Part shown: positions 19,018-27,391 of the stretch, in pieces
How the letters are laid out: every line of letters begins with the position of its first letter
Position numbering within the stretch: the first letter of the stretch is position 1
Source: Streptomyces albogriseolus
GTDB taxonomy: Bacteria > Actinomycetota > Actinomycetes > Streptomycetales > Streptomycetaceae
Direction of reading: 5' to 3'
Assembly (NCBI GenBank): GCA_014650475.1
Contig: BMVA01000002.1
Location: 248,001 to 312,000, forward strand
DNA: 64,000 nt
Notes under the pieces: model-generated
The model's database searches: none
Told to the model about the DNA's origin: nothing
What the model saw: only the letters and a program-made list of their open reading frames with translations
Made by a program: the position numbers and the translations under genes

Positions 19018-19641
19018 ATGACCGCGCCCGTCGTCCACTCGCTGCGCGAACAGATCCGCGAGCACATCCTGGAAGGGATCATCAGCGGGCGCTGGAAGCC
19101 GGGCGAGCGGATCGTGGAGCGGCGCATCGCGACCGAGCTGGAGGTCAGCCAGACGCCCGTACGGGAGGCGCTGCGCGAGCTGGAGTCGCTGCGGCTGATC
19201 GAGTCGGCGCCGAACAAGGGCGTGCGGGTGCGGAACCTGACGGCCGCCGACCTGGAGGAGAGCTACCCGGTCCGGGCCGGTCTGGAGGCGATCGCGGCGG
19301 AGCTGGCGGCGGCGCGGCTGGCGGAGGACTGCTCGGCGCTGGAGCCGCATGTCGCCGCGCTGTACGAGGCGGACCGGCTGTCGGACGGGACCGCGCAGGT
19401 GCGGCACACGGTGGGGTTCCACCGGGAGCTGGTGCGGGCGGCGGGGAACTCGGTGCTGCTGCACACCTGGGAGGGGCTGGGGATCGAGGTGTTCACGGCG
19501 CTGTCGATACGGTGGCTCGGCACCGTGCAGCAGTCCTACGCGGAGGAGCACGAGGAGCTGGTCGCGGCCTTCCGCCGCCGTGACCCGCATATCGCGGAAC
19601 TGGTCAAGTCCCATGTGCTGGGGTGCGCACCGCGCGCCTAG
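19018..19641 (+). CDS. GntR-family transcriptional regulator, FCD subfamily
   Basis: Protein of 207 aa. The N-terminal winged helix (about 8-75) contains LREQIREHILEGIISGRWKP and SQTPVREALRELESLRLIE, the GntR signature; the C-terminal all-helical FCD domain (about 85-200) is the effector-binding part, with His and Asp residues (FHRELVRAAGNS) that often bind metal plus a carboxylate ligand. ATG at 19018 preceded by AAGGAG. Located between the E2 and E1 genes of pyruvate dehydrogenase, it is a good candidate regulator of aceE, similar in position and logic to PdhR (also FCD) of E. coli. A palindromic candidate operator lies upstream of aceE. Confidence 0.92.
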   Translation: MTAPVVHSLREQIREHILEGIISGRWKPGERIVERRIATELEVSQTPVREALRELESLRLIESAPNKGVRVRNLTAADLEESYPVRAGLEAIAAELAAARLAEDCSALEPHVAALYEADRLSDGTAQVRHTVGFHRELVRAAGNSVLLHTWEGLGIEVFTALSIRWLGTVQQSYAEEHEELVAAFRRRDPHIAELVKSHVLGCAPRA

Positions 19642-19650
19642 CTGAACGTC

Positions 19651-19686
19651 TTGCGCAGTTCCCCGCGCCCCTGAAGGGGCGCGGGG
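19651..19686 (+). repeat. Dispersed repeat copy C, doubling as terminator hairpin of the gntR gene
   Basis: Starts with TTGCGCAGTTCCCCGCGCCC (19651-19670), one base different from copy B. Its right half, CCCCGCGCCCC (19661-19671), pairs perfectly with GGGGCGCGGGG (19676-19686), forming an 11-bp stem with a 4-nt loop 10 nt after the regulator stop. The repeat therefore appears to have been co-opted as, or derived from, a terminator. Confidence 0.8.
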
Positions 19687-19816
19687 CCGGTGGCGCTCGT
19701 CGGCGCGCAACCCCCCTCACCTGCGCGAACGCGCGAAAACACCGTCACCGCGTGCCACCGCCGGAGGCACCCCGTGCCGACTTTCTCCGGATCAAGAGAT
19801 TTTGCCCCTCAACCCT

Positions 19817-19846
19817 TTGATCGATCATCGATCAGGGAGTTATTGT
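19817..19846 (+). promoter_or_regulatory. Candidate aceE promoter overlapped by palindromic operator
   Basis: TTGATC (19817-19822) and TATTGT (19841-19846) are 18 nt apart, a plausible -35/-10 pair. The perfect palindrome TGATCGATCATCGATCA (19818-19834, 8-bp arms around one base) covers the -35 and most of the spacer, an arrangement expected for repression. The AT-rich patch stands out in otherwise GC-rich DNA. The FCD-GntR regulator encoded immediately upstream is the obvious candidate protein. Confidence 0.6.
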
Positions 19847-19950
19847 CGCCTGCGGACTTCCACCGAAGTCCGCAGCCCTGTCCTGCCAAAGACAAAGGGC
19901 ACCCCCGAACCCTTCTGAGGGCACCCCCTTCGACTGAGGAAGGCGGCGAC

Positions 19951-22653
19951 ATGACCGACCCCAACGCCATCCAGCCGAGCGAGCTCGACCAGCTCCCGGA
20001 CCGCGACCCCGAGGAGACCGCCGAGTGGCAGGCCTCCCTGGACGCCGTTGCCGCGGCGGCCGGGCCGCACCGTGCCGCGTACCTGATGCGGCGCACGCTG
20101 GAGCGTGCCGAGGGCGCCGGCGTCGCGCTGCCCAAGCTGCTCGAGACCGACTACGTCAACACCATCCCCACCGCGGCCGAGCCCGCCGTGGACGGCGACG
20201 AGGCGATGGAGCAGCGCATCACCGCCTGGAACCGCTGGAACGCGGCGGCGATGGTGACCCGCGGCAGCAAGTACGGCGTCGGCGGCCACATCGCCACCTT
20301 CGCCTCGGCCGCGTGGCTCTACGAGACCGGCTTCAACCACTTCTTCCGCGGCAAGGAGGGGGACGGCTCCGGCGACCAGCTCTACATCCAGGGCCACGCC
20401 TCCCCCGGCATCTACGCCCGCGCGTTCCTCGACGGCCGGATCGGCGAGGAGCAGCTCGACAACTTCCGCCGGGAGGCGGGCGGCAACGGCCTGCCGTCCT
20501 ACCCGCACCCGCGGCGTCTGCCCTGGCTGTGGGAGTTCCCCACCGTGTCGATGGGCCTCGGCCCGATCTCCGCGATCTACCAGGCGCGCTTCAACCGCTA
20601 TCTGACCAGCCGCGGCATCAAGGACGTCTCCGACTCCCACGTGTGGGCGTTCCTCGGCGACGGCGAGATGGACGAGCCCGAGTCGACGACCGCGCTCACC
20701 CTGGCTGCCCGCGAGCGGCTGGACAACCTGACCTTCGTCGTCAACTGCAACCTGCAGCGCCTCGACGGCCCGGTCCGCGCCAACTTCAAGATCGTGCAGG
20801 AGCTGGAGGCCCAGTTCCGCGGCGCCGGCTGGAACGTGATCAAGACTCTGTGGGGCACCGCCTGGGACGAGCTGTTCCAGCTCGACACCACGGGCGCCCT
20901 GGTCCGCCGCCTCCGCGAGGTGCCGGACGCGCAGGTGCAGACGTACCAGACGCGCGACGCCGCCTACATCCGCGAGGACTTCTTCGGCAAGGACCCGGCG
21001 CTCGCCGAGATGGCGAAGCTGCTGAGCGACGACAAGATCCTCGAGTGCTTCCACCTCTCGCGCGGCGGCCACGAGTCCCGCAAGGTCTACGCCGCGTACA
21101 AGGCCGCGCTCTCCCACAAGGGCGCGCCGACCGTGATCCTGGCGCAGACCGTCAAGGGTCACACCCTCGGTGAGGGCTTCGCGTCGAAGAACGCCAACCA
21201 CCAGATGAAGAAGCTGACGGTGGACGAGTTCAAGGCGATGCGCGACCGTCTGGAGCTGCCGATCGCGGACTCGCAGTTCGCCGACGGCGTGGTGCCCTAC
21301 GCGCACCCGGGCGCCGACTCCCCCGAGGTCCGCTACCTCCAGGAGCGCCGCGCCGCCCTCGGCGGTCCCGCCCCGGCCCGCCGCGTGCACCCGGTCGCAC
21401 CGCTGCCGCAGCCGGCCGAGAAGGCGTTCACCGCCTTCGACAAGGGCTCCGGCTCGCAGAACGTGGCCACCACGATGGCGTTCGTCCGCCTGGTCAAGGA
21501 CCTGGTCCGCGACAAGGAGACCGGCAGGCGCTGGGTGCCGATCGTCCCCGACGAGGCGCGCACCTTCGGCATGGAGAGCCTCTTCCCGTCCCTCGGCATC
21601 TACTCGCCGATGGGCCAGACGTACGAGCCGGTCGACCGTGACCAGCTGATGTACTACAAGGAAGCCAAGAACGGCCAGATCCTCAACGAGGGGATCACCG
21701 AGGCCGGCGCCATGGCCGAGTTCATCGCCGCGTCGACGTCGTACTCGACGCACGGCGAGACGATGATCCCGTTCTACATCTACTACTCGATGTTCGGCTG
21801 GCAGCGCACCGGCGACCAGATGTGGCAGCTCGGCGACCAGCTCGGCCGCGGCTTCCTGGTCGGCGCCACCGCGGGCCGCACCACGCTGACCGGCGAGGGC
21901 CTCCAGCACGCCGACGGCCACTCCCCCGTCATCGCGGCGACCAACCCGGCCGCCCTGACGTACGACCCGGCGTTCGCGTACGAGATCGCGGTCATCGTCA
22001 AGGAGGGTCTGCGCCGGATGTTCGGCGAGGCCAAGCCGGACGAGGACCAGAACGTCTTCTACTACCTGACGGTCTACAACGAGCCGCTGCCGCAGCCCGC
22101 GAAGCCGCAGACGGCCGGCGTCGACGAGGGCATCGTCAAGGGCCTGTACCGCTTCAACACGGCGGAGTCCGCGGGCCTGTCCCCCGCCGCCAACTCCCCG
22201 CGCATCCAGCTGCTGGGCTCCGGCACGGCGATCCACTGGGCGCTGAAGGCGCAGGCGCTCCTCGCCGAGGAGTGGGGTGTGGCCGCCGACGTGTGGTCCG
22301 CCACCTCGTGGACCGAGCTGCGGCGCGACGCGATGGAGGCCGACGAGGCCCTGCTGCGCGGCGAGGACCGGGTGCCGTTCGTCCGGCAGGCGCTCCAGGG
22401 CGCCGAGGGACCGGTGCTGGCGGTGTCCGACTACATGCGCCAGGTCCCGGACCAGATCGCGCAGTGGGTCGAGCAGGACTACACCTCGCTGGGCGCCGAC
22501 GGCTTCGGTCTGTCGGACACCCGTGAGGCGGCCCGCCGCCACTTCGGCGTGGACGCCGAGTCCATCGTCGTCGCCGCCCTGGCCCAGCTCGCCCGCCGCG
22601 GCGAGGTGAGGGCCACCGCGGTGAAGGAGGCCCGGGAGAAGTACGGCCTGTAA
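19951..22653 (+). CDS. aceE: Pyruvate dehydrogenase E1, homodimeric type
   Basis: Thiamine-diphosphate enzyme of 900 aa, the usual size for AceE. It decarboxylates pyruvate and acetylates the E2 lipoyl groups. The thiamine-diphosphate/Mg motif is [21 protein letters not shown] with the closing [11 protein letters not shown]; the pyrimidine-binding domain contains [18 protein letters not shown]. Start chosen at the ATG at 19951 ([20 protein letters not shown]), with GAGGAAGG upstream; an upstream in-frame extension covers the promoter and is not protein-like. It completes the E3-E2-E1 set. The 105 nt between the putative -10 and the ATG is a normal leader. Confidence 0.96.
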   Translation: MTDPNAIQPSELDQLPDRDPEETAEWQASLDAVAAAAGPHRAAYLMRRTLERAEGAGVALPKLLETDYVNTIPTAAEPAVDGDEAMEQRITAWNRWNAAAMVTRGSKYGVGGHIATFASAAWLYETGFNHFFRGKEGDGSGDQLYIQGHASPGIYARAFLDGRIGEEQLDNFRREAGGNGLPSYPHPRRLPWLWEFPTVSMGLGPISAIYQARFNRYLTSRGIKDVSDSHVWAFLGDGEMDEPESTTALTLAARERLDNLTFVVNCNLQRLDGPVRANFKIVQELEAQFRGAGWNVIKTLWGTAWDELFQLDTTGALVRRLREVPDAQVQTYQTRDAAYIREDFFGKDPALAEMAKLLSDDKILECFHLSRGGHESRKVYAAYKAALSHKGAPTVILAQTVKGHTLGEGFASKNANHQMKKLTVDEFKAMRDRLELPIADSQFADGVVPYAHPGADSPEVRYLQERRAALGGPAPARRVHPVAPLPQPAEKAFTAFDKGSGSQNVATTMAFVRLVKDLVRDKETGRRWVPIVPDEARTFGMESLFPSLGIYSPMGQTYEPVDRDQLMYYKEAKNGQILNEGITEAGAMAEFIAASTSYSTHGETMIPFYIYYSMFGWQRTGDQMWQLGDQLGRGFLVGATAGRTTLTGEGLQHADGHSPVIAATNPAALTYDPAFAYEIAVIVKEGLRRMFGEAKPDEDQNVFYYLTVYNEPLPQPAKPQTAGVDEGIVKGLYRFNTAESAGLSPAANSPRIQLLGSGTAIHWALKAQALLAEEWGVAADVWSATSWTELRRDAMEADEALLRGEDRVPFVRQALQGAEGPVLAVSDYMRQVPDQIAQWVEQDYTSLGADGFGLSDTREAARRHFGVDAESIVVAALAQLARRGEVRATAVKEAREKYGL

Positions 22654-22671
22654 CGGCCGGGTTCGCAGGGG

Positions 22672-22715
22672 GAGGCCCCCGTCGTCACGCGTGTGCGCGT
22701 GGCGGCGGGGGCCTC
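22672..22715 (+). terminator. Intrinsic-type hairpin after aceE
   Basis: A 20-bp stem with two G-U pairs: GAGGCCCCCGTCGTCACGCG (22672-22691) pairs with 22696-22715 around TGTG. It begins 19 nt after the aceE stop and ends 16 nt before the next start codon, overlapping the promoter region of the next gene. Confidence 0.75.
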
Positions 22716-22718
22716 TTG

Positions 22719-22724
22719 CATGAT
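22719..22724 (+). promoter_or_regulatory. -10-like box of a probable leaderless WYL-gene transcript
   Basis: CATGAT ends 6 nt before the ATG at 22731; the stem of the aceE terminator ends 3 nt upstream of it. There is no Shine-Dalgarno, so a leaderless start is the simplest reading. Confidence 0.35.
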
Positions 22725-22730
22725 GGGCGC

Positions 22731-23717
22731 ATGCGTGCTGCCCGGTTGATCAAGATGGTGCTGCTGCTGCAGTCCCGGCCCTCCATGACCGCCGCCGAAC
22801 TGGCCCGGGAGCTGGAGGTGTCGGAGCGTACGGTCACCCGCGACGCGCAGGCGCTGTCCGAGGCGGGTGTGCCGGTGTACGCGGACCGGGGGCGGATCGG
22901 CGGCTACCGGCTGGTCGGCGGGTACCGGACCCGGCTGACGGGCCTGGCCCGCGGCGAGGCGGAGGCGCTGTTCCTGTCCGGGGTGCCGGGCGCGCTGCGC
23001 GAGATGGGCCTGGAGGACGCGGCCTCGGTGGCCCGGCTGAAGGTGTCGGCCGCGCTGCTGCCGTCGCTGCGGGACGCCTCGCGGACGGCGGCGCAGCGGT
23101 TCCACCTGGACGCGCCGAACTGGTTCCGGGAGCCGGAGACTCCGGAGCTGCTGCCGGCCGTCGCGGACGCGGTGTGGGACGACCGGCGGATCACCGCCCG
23201 CTACCGGCGCGGGGCCGGGGAGCGGCGGCACGAGGTGGAGCGGGAGCTGGAGCCGTACGGGCTCGTGCTGAAGGCGGGCGTCTGGTACCTGTGCGCGCGG
23301 GTCGCGGGGCGGGACTCCTTCCGGGTGTACCGGATCGACCGGTTCACGGCGGTGGAGCCGGGCGAGGAGCGGTTCGAACGGGCGGAGGACTTCGAGCTGC
23401 CCGCGTTCTGGGAGGAGCGGGCGGAGCAGTTCGCCCGGTCGATCCTGCGGGCGGAGGTGGTGGTGCGGCTGACCGCGGAAGGGGTGCGGAGGCTGCCGTA
23501 CGCGGTGGACGCGGGGGTGGCGCGGGAGGTGCTGGAGGGGGTGGCCGAGCCCCGTGACGGGGAGTGGGTCACCGTGACGCTGCCGGTGGAGTCCGAGGAG
23601 GTGGCCCGGATGCAGTTGGCTTCGCTGGGGGCGGAGGTGGAGGTGCTGGAGCCGGTGTCGTTGCGGGAGTTGTTCGCCGCCGAGGCGGAGAGGCTGGTGC
23701 GGTTGTACCGGGGGTGA
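22731..23717 (+). CDS. WYL-domain transcriptional regulator
   Basis: Regulator of 328 aa. N-terminal HTH_11 winged helix (about 1-60: RLIKMVLLLQSRPSMTAAELA and SERTVTRDAQALSEAGVPVYADRG), then a WYL domain (about 145-235) with YGLVLKAGVWYLCARVAGRDSFRVYRIDR shared between positions around 180-210, and a C-terminal WCX-type extension. WYL domains are thought to sense nucleic-acid or small-molecule ligands. The ATG at 22731 (MRAARLIKM) is chosen over one five codons earlier that overlaps the terminator. Targets unknown; no defence genes are nearby, so a metabolic role is as likely as any. Confidence 0.9.
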   Translation: MRAARLIKMVLLLQSRPSMTAAELARELEVSERTVTRDAQALSEAGVPVYADRGRIGGYRLVGGYRTRLTGLARGEAEALFLSGVPGALREMGLEDAASVARLKVSAALLPSLRDASRTAAQRFHLDAPNWFREPETPELLPAVADAVWDDRRITARYRRGAGERRHEVERELEPYGLVLKAGVWYLCARVAGRDSFRVYRIDRFTAVEPGEERFERAEDFELPAFWEERAEQFARSILRAEVVVRLTAEGVRRLPYAVDAGVAREVLEGVAEPRDGEWVTVTLPVESEEVARMQLASLGAEVEVLEPVSLRELFAAEAERLVRLYRG

Positions 23718-23726
23718 GCGGCCCCG

Positions 23727-23773
23727 GGGGGCTTCGCCCCCGGACCCCCGTTTGCGCAGTTCCCCGCGCCCCT
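23727..23773 (+). repeat. Composite dispersed repeat (hairpin block plus copy D)
   Basis: Same two-part structure as 10813-10858: GGGGGCTTCGCCCCCGGACC.. (23727-23749), then TTGCGCAGTTCCCCGCGCCC.. (23752-23773). It begins 10 nt after the WYL-gene stop and ends 16 nt before the next start, so it forms a terminator and much of the next gene's leader. Confidence 0.8.
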
Positions 23774-23789
23774 TGAGGCTTGTTCCGTG

Positions 23790-24311
23790 ATGGACGAGAC
23801 GGAGTTCTGGGCGTTGGTGGACGGGGCTCGGGAGGATGCCGAGGGGGATCCCGAGGAGCAGGCCGATCTGCTCGTGGAGCGGCTCGTGCTGCTGGACCCC
23901 GAGGCCGTGCTGGACTTCGCCCGTCACTTCGAGGCGCGCTGCCGGCGCGCGTACCGCTGGGACCTGTGGGGCGCCGCGTGGGTGCTGCTGGACGGGGCCG
24001 GCGACGACGCCTTCGACTTCTTCCGGTGCTGGCTCATCGGCCAGGGCCGTGAGGTGTTCGAGGGCGCGCTGCACGACCCGGACGCGCTCGCCGGGCTGCT
24101 CGACGACTTCGACGAGGAGATCGACGGCGACGGGGAGGACCTGGGCTACGCGGCGGACGAGGCGTACGAGCAGCTCACCGGGCTGGTGATGCCCGGCCTC
24201 GGCCTCCCTCCGGCCCCCGCGGAGCCGGAGGGCACGCCGCTCGACCTCGAGGACGAGGCGCTGCTCGCCGCGCGCTACCCGCGACTGTGGGAGAGGTTCC
24301 GCGGGAACTGA
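23790..24311 (+). CDS. DUF4240 domain protein
   Basis: Acidic soluble protein of 173 aa beginning MDETEFWALVDGAREDAEGD, the typical start of DUF4240, with RRAYRWDLWGAAWVLLDGAGDDAFDFFRCWLIGQG split over residues 52-88 as the conserved core. Such proteins are widespread in streptomycetes, sometimes fused to WGR domains; the biochemical role is unknown. The ATG at 23790 is preferred to the GTG directly before it. The only upstream purine run (TTGAGG) belongs to the edge of the dispersed repeat. Transcribed with or separately from the WYL gene; the hairpin between suggests separately. Confidence 0.8.
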   Translation: MDETEFWALVDGAREDAEGDPEEQADLLVERLVLLDPEAVLDFARHFEARCRRAYRWDLWGAAWVLLDGAGDDAFDFFRCWLIGQGREVFEGALHDPDALAGLLDDFDEEIDGDGEDLGYAADEAYEQLTGLVMPGLGLPPAPAEPEGTPLDLEDEALLAARYPRLWERFRGN

Positions 24312-24335
24312 GCCGCCGCGGGGCGTGAGCGCCGG

Positions 24336-24512
24336 TCACAGGCGCCGGTGGGGGCTCTGCGCCTGGCGCAGGGGGGCCGCGTTGGCCTGCATGAGGGCGG
24401 AGGCCGTGGAGGCGGCGGGGCCGAGGACGACGGCCGCAGCGGCGCACAGGGCGGTCCAGGGGCGGCGCAGGGCGTCCGCCCAGGTGGTACTTCGGTCAGA
24501 GGTGTCGCTCAT
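24336..24512 (-). CDS. Small membrane protein translationally coupled to the amidase
   Basis: Fifty-eight residues starting MSDTSDRSTTWADALRRPW, followed by one hydrophobic helix (WTALCAAAAVVLGPAASTAS) and a polar basic tail (QAQSPHRRL). Its ATG overlaps the amidase stop (ATGA), implying coupled translation. No family recognised. A role at the membrane next to the secreted amidase is only an inference from coupling. Confidence 0.65.
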   Translation of the reverse strand: MSDTSDRSTTWADALRRPWTALCAAAAVVLGPAASTASALMQANAAPLRQAQSPHRRL

Positions 24513-25426
24513 GGGCTCAGCTCTTCGTTCCGTGCGTCGTCTTCCGCAGTGACGCGCTGTGTGTCGGTGCCGGTGTCCCGGCCGGGGCCGGTTCCGGCGT
24601 CGCGGCCCTGGAGGCGGGCCGCGAGGTCTCTGAGCTCCGGGAGCCGCGCGTGCAGGGCGGCGCCCGGGCAGTCGGTCATGTAGCCGTCGCTGTGCCCCGC
24701 GACGGCGGGCAGGGTGGCGGTGGCGCCGGCCGCGTAGCGGCTGCCGCCGTTGCTGGAGACCAGCCGCACCTCGGAGCGCGGGTCGGTGCCTGAGGGGCCG
24801 AGCTTCCAGGCGGTCACCGCGGCGATCGAGCGCAGCATCACGTCCGGCACCTCCACGCCCTCGGTGAAGGTGCCGAGGGCGGCGATCCCCGCGGTGCGGT
24901 GGTTGAAGCCCTGGGTGTGGGCGCCGGTGACGGGCCGGTCGGCGCCGCCCGCGCGGCCCTCGTAGACGGTGCCGCAGCGGTCGACGACGAAGTTGTAGCC
25001 GAGGTCGTCCCAGTCGCGGCCCTGGGTCTGCCCCTCGTACAGCGCCCGGATGATGCCGGGGGCGTCGGCGCAGTCGTACCCGTTGGGCGAGTCGGTGTGG
25101 TGGATGAACACGGCGACGACCTGGTCGTCGTAGCGCGGCGGGGGCTGGTCGCGGGCCGCGTCGCCGAGCCACGCCGCGCGCGGCACGATGTCCGGCCGGG
25201 GGGCGTGGAAGACGGGCGCGGGGCGGGCGGCGGCCTGGGCGTCGGAGGACTCGGCGGCCCGTTCGACGCCGTAGGCGCTCAGCACCAGCGCGACGGCCGC
25301 GGCCGCTCCCGGCACGAAGCCGAGGGGCACGGTGACCGTTCTCGGCAGCCGCGTGGAACCGGGCCCGCCGGGTATCCGGGCCGGGCGGGGCTTCCGCGCG
25401 CCGCGCGGTCTCCTGGGGACACGCAT
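24509..25426 (-). CDS. Exported N-acetylmuramoyl-L-alanine amidase (PGRP/Amidase_2 type)
   Basis: Protein of 305 aa. A basic N-terminus with several Arg/Pro repeats precedes a membrane helix or signal segment (about 35-52, VPLGFVPGAAAAVALVLSAYG). The amidase domain (about 78-250) contains PRAAWLGD, the zinc-site VAVFIHHTDSPNGYDC, NFVVDRCGTVYEGRAGG, the second ligand region FNHRTAGIAALGTF and HSDGYMTDCPG near the end, which supplies the last His/Cys ligand as in T7-lysozyme-type enzymes. It would cleave the stem peptide from glycan strands in the wall. Coupled to a 58-aa membrane protein downstream. Confidence 0.9.
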   Translation of the reverse strand: MRVPRRPRGARKPRPARIPGGPGSTRLPRTVTVPLGFVPGAAAAVALVLSAYGVERAAESSDAQAAARPAPVFHAPRPDIVPRAAWLGDAARDQPPPRYDDQVVAVFIHHTDSPNGYDCADAPGIIRALYEGQTQGRDWDDLGYNFVVDRCGTVYEGRAGGADRPVTGAHTQGFNHRTAGIAALGTFTEGVEVPDVMLRSIAAVTAWKLGPSGTDPRSEVRLVSSNGGSRYAAGATATLPAVAGHSDGYMTDCPGAALHARLPELRDLAARLQGRDAGTGPGRDTGTDTQRVTAEDDARNEELSP

Positions 25427-25638
25427 GGTCCCACTGTGGGCATGACCACAGCGGCGCGCGACGTCTGCTCCGCCAGTCGGTGGACGGCCGGTGGAACCAT
25501 CGTCCTGGTGCGTGACGTTCTCACCGGTGCACGCGCGCCTCGCGGGCGCCCTTCCCGCATCCGGCGGGCGCGTGGCTGATCACGTGGCCCCCGGGCCCCG
25601 TACTGAGGATCGGTGGTCCCGAGAGAAAGGCGGCGTGC

Positions 25639-26823
25639 GTGGATCTGCTCGACATCCTGCTGATGCTGGTCGTCCTGGCCTATGCGGCGTCCGGTTACCG
25701 GCGCGGACTGGTCGCCGGCTGTGTGTCCCTGGCCGGTTTCGTGGGCGGCGCGGTCGTCGGCGTGTGGATCCTGCCGTGGGTGATGGACCTGGTGACGCCG
25801 GGGACGACGCGGGCGACGGTGACCGCGGTGTTCACGGTGCTGCTGCCCGCGGTGGTGGGGCACGAACTGGCGGGGCGGCTGGGACTGCGGCTGCGCCGGG
25901 AGCTGGACCGGGGCCCGCTGCGGGTGGCGGACGGGGTCGGCGGGGCCGCGGCGAACGCGGTGGCGGTGCTGATCGTGGCGTGGGTGGCGGCGAGCGTGCT
26001 GGGCGCGTCCTCGTCGCCGCTGGTGACGTCGGCGATCCGGGACTCACGGCTGCTGGGCGCGGTGCAGGACGCGATGCCCGACACCACGCCCGCCTGGTTC
26101 TCGCGGGCCACGTCGGCGCTGACCGAGGCGGGTTTCCCACAGGTGTTCAACCCGTTCGAGAACGAGTCGACCGCCGAGGTCGCCGCGCCGACCGGGGACA
26201 ACGTGACGGCGGCCGCCACCCGCGCGGCGCAGCGCAGCACGGTGAAGGTGGAGGGGGTGGCCGGCACGCAGGGCCGCGAGGGCAGCGGGTTCGTGTACGC
26301 GCGGGAGCATGTGATGACCAACGCGCACGTGGTGGCGGGCATCGACGAGCCCACCGTGCGGGTGGGCGGCGTCGGGCGGGCGTACGAGGCGCGGGTGGTG
26401 CTGTTCGACGCGCAGACCGACGTGGCCGTGCTGCACGTGCCGGACCTGGTGGCGCCGGTGCTGGCCTTCGACGACGACGCGGAGCGGGGCGCGGCGGCGG
26501 TGGTGGCGGGCTATCCGCAGGACGGCGACCTGAACCTCCAGGCGGCGACGGTCGCGGCGCGGGTGCAGGCGCGGGGGCAGAACATCTACAACGACGCGCC
26601 GGTCACCCGGGAGATCTACTCGATCCGCTCCACGGTCCGCCCGGGCAACTCGGGCGGACCGCTGCTGACCACCGACGGGCGGGTGTTCGGCGTGGTGTTC
26701 GCGCGCTCCACCTCGGACGCGGAGACGGGGTACGTGCTGACGGCGGAGGAGGTGGCCGACGAGGCCGCGCGGGCGGCGACGGCGACCACGCCGGTGGACA
26801 CGGGGCAGCCGGTGACGTCGTAG
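25639..26823 (+). CDS. MarP-like membrane serine protease (CvpA + trypsin-like)
   Basis: Protein of 394 aa. Four N-terminal helices (about 1-125) are of CvpA/colicin V production type, then an extracytoplasmic chymotrypsin-like protease (about 195-385) with His in VMTNAHVVAG, Asp in TDVAVLHV and Ser in RPGNSGGPLL. This is the architecture of MarP of Mycobacterium tuberculosis, which is needed for acid resistance and activates a peptidoglycan hydrolase. The upstream neighbour here is a divergently encoded peptidoglycan amidase, so a comparable substrate relationship is an attractive inference. GTG start at 25639. Confidence 0.92.
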   Translation: MDLLDILLMLVVLAYAASGYRRGLVAGCVSLAGFVGGAVVGVWILPWVMDLVTPGTTRATVTAVFTVLLPAVVGHELAGRLGLRLRRELDRGPLRVADGVGGAAANAVAVLIVAWVAASVLGASSSPLVTSAIRDSRLLGAVQDAMPDTTPAWFSRATSALTEAGFPQVFNPFENESTAEVAAPTGDNVTAAATRAAQRSTVKVEGVAGTQGREGSGFVYAREHVMTNAHVVAGIDEPTVRVGGVGRAYEARVVLFDAQTDVAVLHVPDLVAPVLAFDDDAERGAAAVVAGYPQDGDLNLQAATVAARVQARGQNIYNDAPVTREIYSIRSTVRPGNSGGPLLTTDGRVFGVVFARSTSDAETGYVLTAEEVADEAARAATATTPVDTGQPVTS

Positions 26824-26836
26824 GGCGGGCCGCCCG

Positions 26837-27328
26837 TCAGACGAGGCTCTGCCCCATCAGGACGTCGTCGACGTAGCGCCCGTCGAGGTGGAACTCGCCG
26901 GGCAGCACGCCCTCGACGGCGAAGCCCTCGGAGGCGTACAGCGTGCGGGCGACGGTGTTGGGGCCGAGGACCCGCAGGGTGATCCGGCGGGCTCCCCGGC
27001 GGCGGGCCTCCGCCACGGCGGCCCGCACCAGGGCGCGGCCTGTGCCCCTGCCGCGCGCCTCCTCGGCCACGGCGAGGCCGCGGATCTGCAGGACGTGCGC
27101 GTTGGTCGGCACCCCGGTGGGGTGGCCGAGGCGGACGTAGCCCACGACCCGTCCGTCGTCCTCGGCGACGAGGTGGGCGTCCGGGCCGCAGGCCGGGTGG
27201 AAGAAGGGCTCGTCGGGTCCGGGCGGCTCGGGCCGGACCTCGTGCAGCGGCGACCAGGTCTCCCGGTCCAGGCGGGCCAGCGCGGCCTCGTCGTCGGGGC
27301 GGGCGGGACGTATGAGCGGTTCCGGCAT
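26837..27328 (-). CDS. GNAT-family N-acetyltransferase
   Basis: Acetyltransferase of 163 aa. Motif A is IRGLAVAEEARGRGTGRALVRAAV (about 90-115), including the acetyl-CoA pyrophosphate loop ARGRGTG; the C-terminal part has LYASEGFAVEGVLPGEFHLDGRY. Likely modifies a small molecule or protein amine; substrate unknown. The ATG at 27328 has TAGAGT ending 7 nt upstream and no Shine-Dalgarno, suggesting a leaderless message; a GTG three codons earlier is possible. Convergent with marP, 13 nt between stops. Confidence 0.9.
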   Translation of the reverse strand: MPEPLIRPARPDDEAALARLDRETWSPLHEVRPEPPGPDEPFFHPACGPDAHLVAEDDGRVVGYVRLGHPTGVPTNAHVLQIRGLAVAEEARGRGTGRALVRAAVAEARRRGARRITLRVLGPNTVARTLYASEGFAVEGVLPGEFHLDGRYVDDVLMGQSLV

Positions 27329-27391
27329 GCGCGTCACTCTACGTGCCGTCCTCACCGTGCTTTCCGGTGCCGCCGGGGCAGGATGAACACC

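Noticed and set aside
19840-22542. 900-codon minus-strand open frame opposite aceE
   Set aside because: Codon-composition shadow; aceE on the plus strand has full family motifs and a Shine-Dalgarno.
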